Source: an uncultured Lachnospiraceae bacterium
Lineage (GTDB): Bacteria > Bacillota > Clostridia > Lachnospirales > Lachnospiraceae
Length of the DNA stretch: 33,158 nt
Assembly (NCBI GenBank): GCA_947628045.1
Contig: CANQYP010000008.1
Coordinates: 1-33,158, forward strand
Direction of reading: 5' to 3'
Part shown: positions 27,630 through 33,158 of the stretch, one piece after another
Layout of the letters: the number at the start of each line of letters is the position of its first letter
How positions within the stretch are numbered: position 1 is the stretch's first letter
Translations under genes and position numbers: made by a program
Notes under the pieces: generated by a model
Database searches by the model: none
What the model was told of the DNA's origin: nothing
What the model saw: the letters and a program-made list of their open reading frames with translations, nothing else

Positions 27630-30137
27630 TTGGAAGACAACATTTTTGATCAGATCAAAGAGGTTGACCTGAAAAAAACGATGGAAGAGAACTACATCGA
27701 CTACGCGATGAGTGTAATTGCGGCGCGCGCGCTCCCGGACGTCCGGGACGGACTGAAACCCGTGCAGCGAAGAGTTCTCTATTCAATGATCGAGCTGAAC
27801 AACGGACCGGACAAACCGCACCGAAAATGCGCGCGTATCGTCGGTGATACGATGGGTAAATATCATCCGCACGGAGACAGCTCGATCTACGGCGCGCTCG
27901 TCAATATGGCGCAGGAATGGTCGACGCGTTACCCGCTGGTGGACGGACATGGAAACTTCGGTTCGGTCGACGGTGACGGCGCGGCGGCGATGCGTTACAC
28001 GGAGGCGCGCCTGAGCAGGATCTCGATGGAGATGCTCGCTGATATTAATAAAGATACCGTAGACTTCCAGCCGAACTTTGACGAGACGGAGCGGGAGCCG
28101 GTCGTACTTCCGTCCAGGTATCCGAACCTGCTGGTCAACGGTACCGCCGGCATCGCGGTCGGTATGGCGACGAACATTCCGCCGCACAATCTTCGGGAGA
28201 TCGTCTCCGCGGTCATAAAGATCATCGACAATCGCGTCGAGGAACAGCGCGACACAACGATCGAGGAGGTCATGGACATCGTCAAGGGACCGGATTTTCC
28301 GACCGGGGCTCAGATTCTCGGGACAAGGGGAATCGAGGAGGCATACCGCACCGGAAAAGGCAAGATTCGCGTCCGCGCGATCACGAATATCGAGACGATG
28401 CCGAACGGCAAGAGCCGCATCATCGTGACGGAACTTCCGTTTATGGTGAACAAGGCGCGCCTGATCGAGAAGATGGCGGAGCTCGTCCGCGACAAGCGGA
28501 TCGACGGGATCACGGCGATCACCGACGAGTCGAGCCGAGAGGGCATGCGCATCAACATCGAGCTGAGAAGAGACGTCAACGCGAATGTGATCCTGAACCA
28601 GCTCTTCAAACATACGCAGCTGCAGGACACATTCGGCGTGAATATGCTGGCGCTCGTGAAGAACCAGCCAAAGGTGCTCAATCTGCTGCAGATGCTGTCC
28701 TATTACCTGAAACATCAGGAGGACGTCGTCACCAGAAGGACAAAGTACGAACTGAACAAGGCAGAAGAACGCGCCCACATTTTGCAGGGACTGCTGATCG
28801 CGCTCGACAATATTGATGAGGTGATCCAGATCGTCCGCGGATCCCAGACCGCGCAGATCGCGAAGGAAGGGTTGATGGAGCGGTTCGGGCTCTCCGACGC
28901 GCAGGCACAGGCGATCGTGGATATGCGTCTGCGCGCGCTGACTGGTCTGGAGCGCGAGAAGATCGAGAAGGAATATGAGGAGCTGATGGAGAAGATCAAG
29001 GAATACAAGGCGATCCTTGCGGACGAAAATCTTTTGCTCGGCGTGATCAAAAAAGAGATCCTCGCGATCTCGGAGAAATATGGGGACGACCGGAGAACCA
29101 AGATCGGGTTTGACGCTTTTGATATCTCTACCGAGGATCTGATCCCTGACGAGAATGCCGTGATCACGATGACGAAACTCGGCTACATCAAGCGCATGAC
29201 GCCGGACAATTTCAAGAGTCAGAACCGCGGCGGAAAGGGCATCAAGGGGATGCAGACGATCGAGAACGATTACATAGACGAGCTTTTGATGACGACGACG
29301 CATCATTACCTGATGTTTTTTACGAACAAGGGACGCGTCTACCGGATTAAGGCATATGAGATCCCGGAGGCAGGGAGGACCGCGCGCGGCACGGCGATCG
29401 TAAATCTGCTGCAGCTCGCGCCGGAGGAGAAGATCACGGCGCTGATCCCGATCCGGGATTATGACGAGAGCCATTTCCTGTTCATGGCGACGAGAAACGG
29501 ACTTGTGAAAAAAACGCCGATCACGGATTTTGCGCATGTGAGAAAAACTGGGCTGACTGCCATTACTCTCCGCGAGGACGACGAATTAATCGAAGTCAAA
29601 TTTACAGATAATAAGAAGGACATCTTCCTCGTGACAAAATACGGACAGTGTATCCGTTTCCACGAGACAGATGTGAGAAAGACCGGTCGTGCGTCGATGG
29701 GCGTCATCGGCATGAATCTGTCCGATGGCGATGAGATTGTCGGGATGCAGCTCGACGTGCAGGGCGAATATCTGCTGATCGTCTCGGAGAACGGCATGGG
29801 CAAGCTGACTTCAACCAGTGAATTTACCGCGCAGTACCGCGGCGGCAAGGGCGTGAAGTGTTACAAGATCGTGGAGAAGACCGGCAATGTCGTCGGCGTC
29901 AAGGCGGTCAACAGCGACAACGAAATCATGCTGATCAACACAGAAGGCATTATTATTCAGATGCCGTGCGAGGATATCTCCGTACTTGGAAGAGTGACGA
30001 GCGGCGTGAAACTGATGAACCTGGCGAGCGGCACAAAGGTGGCGAGCGTCGCGAAGGTAAGGGAATCTTCCGTGAAGATGGAAGAGGAAAATACGGATCT
30101 GGATCCGTCAGAAACACAAGCGGATAAGGAAGAATAA
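27630..30137 (+). CDS. gyrA: DNA gyrase subunit A (TTG start)
   Basis: [43 protein letters not shown]; GyrA-box-like QNRGGKG; RBS AGGAGG. Confidence 0.98.
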   Translation: MEDNIFDQIKEVDLKKTMEENYIDYAMSVIAARALPDVRDGLKPVQRRVLYSMIELNNGPDKPHRKCARIVGDTMGKYHPHGDSSIYGALVNMAQEWSTRYPLVDGHGNFGSVDGDGAAAMRYTEARLSRISMEMLADINKDTVDFQPNFDETEREPVVLPSRYPNLLVNGTAGIAVGMATNIPPHNLREIVSAVIKIIDNRVEEQRDTTIEEVMDIVKGPDFPTGAQILGTRGIEEAYRTGKGKIRVRAITNIETMPNGKSRIIVTELPFMVNKARLIEKMAELVRDKRIDGITAITDESSREGMRINIELRRDVNANVILNQLFKHTQLQDTFGVNMLALVKNQPKVLNLLQMLSYYLKHQEDVVTRRTKYELNKAEERAHILQGLLIALDNIDEVIQIVRGSQTAQIAKEGLMERFGLSDAQAQAIVDMRLRALTGLEREKIEKEYEELMEKIKEYKAILADENLLLGVIKKEILAISEKYGDDRRTKIGFDAFDISTEDLIPDENAVITMTKLGYIKRMTPDNFKSQNRGGKGIKGMQTIENDYIDELLMTTTHHYLMFFTNKGRVYRIKAYEIPEAGRTARGTAIVNLLQLAPEEKITALIPIRDYDESHFLFMATRNGLVKKTPITDFAHVRKTGLTAITLREDDELIEVKFTDNKKDIFLVTKYGQCIRFHETDVRKTGRASMGVIGMNLSDGDEIVGMQLDVQGEYLLIVSENGMGKLTSTSEFTAQYRGGKGVKCYKIVEKTGNVVGVKAVNSDNEIMLINTEGIIIQMPCEDISVLGRVTSGVKLMNLASGTKVASVAKVRESSVKMEEENTDLDPSETQADKEE

Positions 30138-30143
30138 ACAAAT

Positions 30144-31487
30144 ATGAGGGTACGAAGGCTGATCGCTGTCTGGACGGCAAAGATCGTCAGTACCGCATGC
30201 AGACTTTCCGGCAGGCAGGGCGTCACGCTTGCCGGAAGAATTGCGCTTAAGATGGATCCGAAGATTCTCACGGATCTGTCTTCGATGGTGCGGGAGAAGA
30301 TCTTTGTGGTCTGCGGGACGAATGGAAAGACAACTACAAACAATCTCCTCTGTTCCGCGATCGAGTCGGAGGGCAAAAAGCTGGTGTGCAACCATACCGG
30401 ATCGAACATGCTCGCCGGCGTCGCGGCGGCTTTTGTGCTGGCGGCGGGAAACAACGGAAAGCTGGACGCGGACTATGCCTGCATTGAGATCGACGAGGCG
30501 TCCACGCTGCGCATTTTCCCGCATTTCAAGCCGGATTACATGGTGCTGACAAATCTGTTCCGGGATCAGCTCGACCGCTACGGAGAGATCGACATCACGA
30601 TGGATATTCTGGACCGCGCGATGAAGATGGCGCCGGAGATGACTGTGATCGTGAACGGGGACGACGCGCTCTCGGCGTATCTTGCCATGAAGAGCGGAAA
30701 TTCGTATAAAACATATGGGATCTCGGAGCAGGTGTTTCATGAACAGGATTCCGAGCAGAACCGTCATGAGATCCGCGAGGGACGTTTCTGCAAGAACTGC
30801 GGCGCGCGGCTGGAGTACGAATTTTATCATTACAGTCAGATCGGAAAATATCACTGTCCGCAGTGCGGGTTCGGGCGCCCGGAGATCGACTTTGACGCCT
30901 CGCACATCGACATGTCGGACGGGCTGAAGTTTGAAGTAGAGAACCGGAAGATTCGGGCAAATTATCGAGGCTTTTACAATATTTACAATATTCTTGCGGC
31001 ATACAGCGCGGCGCGGACGGCAGGGCTGGCGCTTGCGAAGTTTGACGAGGTCTTAAAAAAATTCAATCCGCAGAACGGGCGCATGGAGCAGTTTGAGATC
31101 GAGGGGACGCACATTGTGCTGAATCTCGCGAAAAACCCGGCTGGTTTCAATCAGAATATCTCCGCGGTCATGGAGGACGAAAAACCGAAGGACATTATCA
31201 TCGTTATCAACGACAACGCGCAGGACGGGACGGATATTTCCTGGCTGTGGGACGTTGATTTTGACCGTTTCGCGCAGGATAACATCCGCTCAATCACAGT
31301 CAGCGGGATCCGCTGCCAGGATATGCGGCTGCGCATGAAATATGTGGACATTCCGTCCGAACTGATCGCCGACGTGAAGAGTGCGATCGAGGCGCGGATC
31401 AAAGACGGCTGCGGGAATCTGTACGTACTTGTGAACTACACGGCGCTGTTCTCAACGCGGAATATATTAGTGGGGATGCAGAATTGA
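30144..31487 (+). CDS. murT: Lipid II isoglutaminyl synthase subunit MurT
   Basis: Mur ligase VCGTNGKTTTNNLLCSAIE; zinc-ribbon-like CKNCGARLEYEFYHYSQIGKYHCPQCG; gatD downstream. Confidence 0.93.
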   Translation: MRVRRLIAVWTAKIVSTACRLSGRQGVTLAGRIALKMDPKILTDLSSMVREKIFVVCGTNGKTTTNNLLCSAIESEGKKLVCNHTGSNMLAGVAAAFVLAAGNNGKLDADYACIEIDEASTLRIFPHFKPDYMVLTNLFRDQLDRYGEIDITMDILDRAMKMAPEMTVIVNGDDALSAYLAMKSGNSYKTYGISEQVFHEQDSEQNRHEIREGRFCKNCGARLEYEFYHYSQIGKYHCPQCGFGRPEIDFDASHIDMSDGLKFEVENRKIRANYRGFYNIYNILAAYSAARTAGLALAKFDEVLKKFNPQNGRMEQFEIEGTHIVLNLAKNPAGFNQNISAVMEDEKPKDIIIVINDNAQDGTDISWLWDVDFDRFAQDNIRSITVSGIRCQDMRLRMKYVDIPSELIADVKSAIEARIKDGCGNLYVLVNYTALFSTRNILVGMQN

Positions 31488-31516
31488 ATTTGTACGGCGC
31501 GCTGCATTAAAATGAA

Positions 31517-31557
31517 AAAGGTGCAAAGCCTTGATGATTCAACAGACTTTACACCTT
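31517..31557 (-). terminator. Hairpin terminator for the antisense small ORF (also 3' of murT)
   Basis: AAAGGTGCAAAG...CTTTACACCTTT; minus strand continues CACCTTTTTCATTTTA. Confidence 0.6.
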
Positions 31558-31558
31558 T
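31529..31558. repeat. Left arm of 30-bp inverted repeat flanking the small-ORF cassette
   Basis: ccttgatgattcaacagactttacaccttt matches the reverse complement of 31893-31922 at 26/30. Confidence 0.8.
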
Positions 31559-31647
31559 GCCTGCAGGTTGCTGCTCTATATGTAAACACTGATAAATGTC
31601 AGTTTTATCATTTGTGGAGTAATCTCAGGTAATTTGGTAAGGTTATC

Positions 31648-31836
31648 TTATGTGAGAGTTTTTTTCTTTTTGTCTTCCGCGCAGAGGACTTCGTATTTTT
31701 TCTCCAGTTTCTGATAATCTTCCAGAGTTTTGCAGTCTTTCAGATCATTGAGAATACGAGTCCGCTCAAGCTTGCGGCTGAGAGTTTCGATTACTTCTGA
31801 ACTGTTAGGCATCTCAAAATCACTCACTTTCCTCAC
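31648..31836 (-). CDS. Small hypothetical protein (about 60 aa, helical, charged), GTG start
   Basis: VSDFEMPNSSEVIETLSRKLERTRILNDLKDCKTLEDYQKLEKKYEVLCAEDKKKKTLT with upstream promoter and RBS (AGAAAGGAAGTGAGG). Confidence 0.6.
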   Translation of the reverse strand: MRKVSDFEMPNSSEVIETLSRKLERTRILNDLKDCKTLEDYQKLEKKYEVLCAEDKKKKTLT

Positions 31837-31874
31837 TTCCTTTCTGTTATGATTTAATATTTCGTTACATGTAA

Positions 31875-31903
31875 ATTATAACAGAAGGTTGAAAAGGTGT
31901 AAA
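31875..31903 (-). promoter_or_regulatory. Putative sigma-A promoter of the small antisense ORF
   Basis: Minus strand TTTACA-N17-TATAAT. Confidence 0.75.
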
Positions 31904-31922
31904 GCCTGTTCAATTATCAAAG
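31893..31922. repeat. Right arm of 30-bp inverted repeat
   Basis: aaaggtgtaaagcctgttcaattatcaaag; pairs with 31529-31558. Confidence 0.8.
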
Positions 31923-32070
31923 AGCAAAGTCAGGGAAATTTTATCGAATGAAAAATGTATGTATAGTGTTTAATATAATAAACGTAATAATATAAATAAA
32001 AAGAGACACATATATTATAGAGAATAAACATGCTTTTGTCAATAAGAAATAAAATACGGAGAGAAAAGGT

Positions 32071-32784
32071 ATGAAGATCACGATAGGTCATCTTTACCCG
32101 GATCTGTTGAATCTGTATGGGGATCGGGGAAATATCCAGTGCATGAGAAAGCGCTGCGAGTGGCGTGGGATCGAGGCGGAGATCAGGGAATTCCAGCTCA
32201 CAGATCCGATTGATTTCGCAGAGCTGGATATCGTGCTGCTGGGCGGCGGTTCGGATCGGGAGCAGATGCTGGTCTGTGAAAAATTAAAGACGATACAGAA
32301 GGATTTCAAGGCTTATGTCGAGGACAACGGTGTTGTGATCGCGGTCTGCGGCGGCTATCAGCTGCTCGGACATTATTACGATACGGACGACGGCAGGATC
32401 GAGGGGCTCTCGCTTGTGGATCTGTACACAGAGCAGGGGAGTCCGCGCCTGATCTCGAATATCGTGATCGAAAACGAATTGTTTTCCTGCCCGATCGTAG
32501 GCTTTGAGAACCATGGCGGCAGGACGTACATTGGGGACAACCAGCCGCTCGGGAGAGTGAAGTTCGGTTTCGGAAACAACGGAAAGGACGGCGCGGAAGG
32601 GATCCTGTACAAAAACGTGGTCGGGACGTATCTGCACGGACCGCTTTTGCCGAAGAATCCGCAGGTCTGCGATTACCTGATCAAAAAAGCACTGGAGCGG
32701 AAATACGGGAGCGCTGATCTTGCGCCGCTCGACGACAGCCAGGAGCTGGAGGCGAACCGATATATTGTGGAGCGGTTCTGCTGA
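32071..32784 (+). CDS. gatD: Lipid II isoglutaminyl synthase glutamine amidotransferase subunit GatD
   Basis: MKITIGHLYPDLLNLYGDRGNIQCMRKRCEWRGIEAEI; nucleophile VIAVCGGYQLLGHYY; VVGTYLHGPLLPKNP. Confidence 0.95.
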   Translation: MKITIGHLYPDLLNLYGDRGNIQCMRKRCEWRGIEAEIREFQLTDPIDFAELDIVLLGGGSDREQMLVCEKLKTIQKDFKAYVEDNGVVIAVCGGYQLLGHYYDTDDGRIEGLSLVDLYTEQGSPRLISNIVIENELFSCPIVGFENHGGRTYIGDNQPLGRVKFGFGNNGKDGAEGILYKNVVGTYLHGPLLPKNPQVCDYLIKKALERKYGSADLAPLDDSQELEANRYIVERFC

Positions 32785-32909
32785 ACTTTTACAGCTGCAA
32801 AATATTTTCAAGTATAAAATAAGACAAAGTGATGGCTGTAAAATATGAGAAATTAAAAGCGGAAGGATCTGGAATTGTTGAAAAATTTATAATTGGCAGC
32901 AGAAAGTAC

Positions 32910-32938
32910 TTGACAAATCGTATATGGCGTTGTAGCTT
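32910..32938 (+). promoter_or_regulatory. Possible promoter of the SAM riboswitch transcript
   Basis: TTGACA-N17-TAGCTT; the -10 is weak. Confidence 0.4.
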
Positions 32939-32967
32939 ATAAATCGTACAAGTTAATAATTGCTTTT

Positions 32968-33069
32968 CTCTTATTCAGAGTGGTGGAGATACATAGGATC
33001 TGTGAAACCACGGCAACCCCGGAGACGGAAGGTGCCAACCTGAGCGAGTGAACTCGAACAATAAGGGGA
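32968..33069 (+). promoter_or_regulatory. SAM-I (S-box) riboswitch aptamer
   Basis: ctcttattcagagtggtggag...ctgtgaaaccacggcaacc...aaggtgccaacctgagcgag...aacaataaggg matches S-box conserved blocks with a closing P1. Confidence 0.93.
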
Positions 33070-33088
33070 TTTGATGATGTTGATTGAG

Positions 33089-33110
33089 TCCGCCTTTTTG
33101 GCGGATTTTT
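33089..33110 (+). terminator. Intrinsic terminator of the riboswitch expression platform
   Basis: TCCGCC-TTTTT-GGCGGA-TTTTT. Confidence 0.88.
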
Positions 33111-33158
33111 CATTTCCTTGAATGTGAGAAGAAAAGCAGCCACCAAAGGAAAGGAAGG

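Overview
The window is a chromosomal replication-origin region from a Firmicute. The gene order and family affinities suggest Clostridia/Lachnospiraceae (inference). Going leftward on the minus strand from the origin are rpmH, rnpA, yidD, yidC, jag/khpB, mnmE, mnmG, rsmG, a coiled-coil repeat gene, soj/parA, spo0J/parB, a DUF4446-like gene, serS, a DUF3881-like gene and tRNA-Arg(CCU). Going rightward on the plus strand are dnaA, dnaN, an S4-domain gene, recF, gyrB, gyrA, murT, gatD and a SAM-I riboswitch leader at the right edge. Two perfect parS palindromes lie in the left arm. The left ~6.8 kb is accessory-like: a peptide-type ABC transporter with a two-component system, then a ~1.7 kb interval bounded by an 87-bp direct repeat of the 3' half of tRNA-Arg(CCU) plus its terminator. 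That interval carries a BRO-N/DinD-like gene, a small ORF, twin palindromes and a frameshifted kinase remnant. Other points of interest are a self-contained antisense small-ORF cassette between murT and gatD, several intergenic tandem-repeat leaders with codon-multiple periods (serS, rsmG, mnmE), a heptad-repeat protein between the parS sites, and a head-on alpha/beta-hydrolase-fold protein that seems to have lost its catalytic triad.
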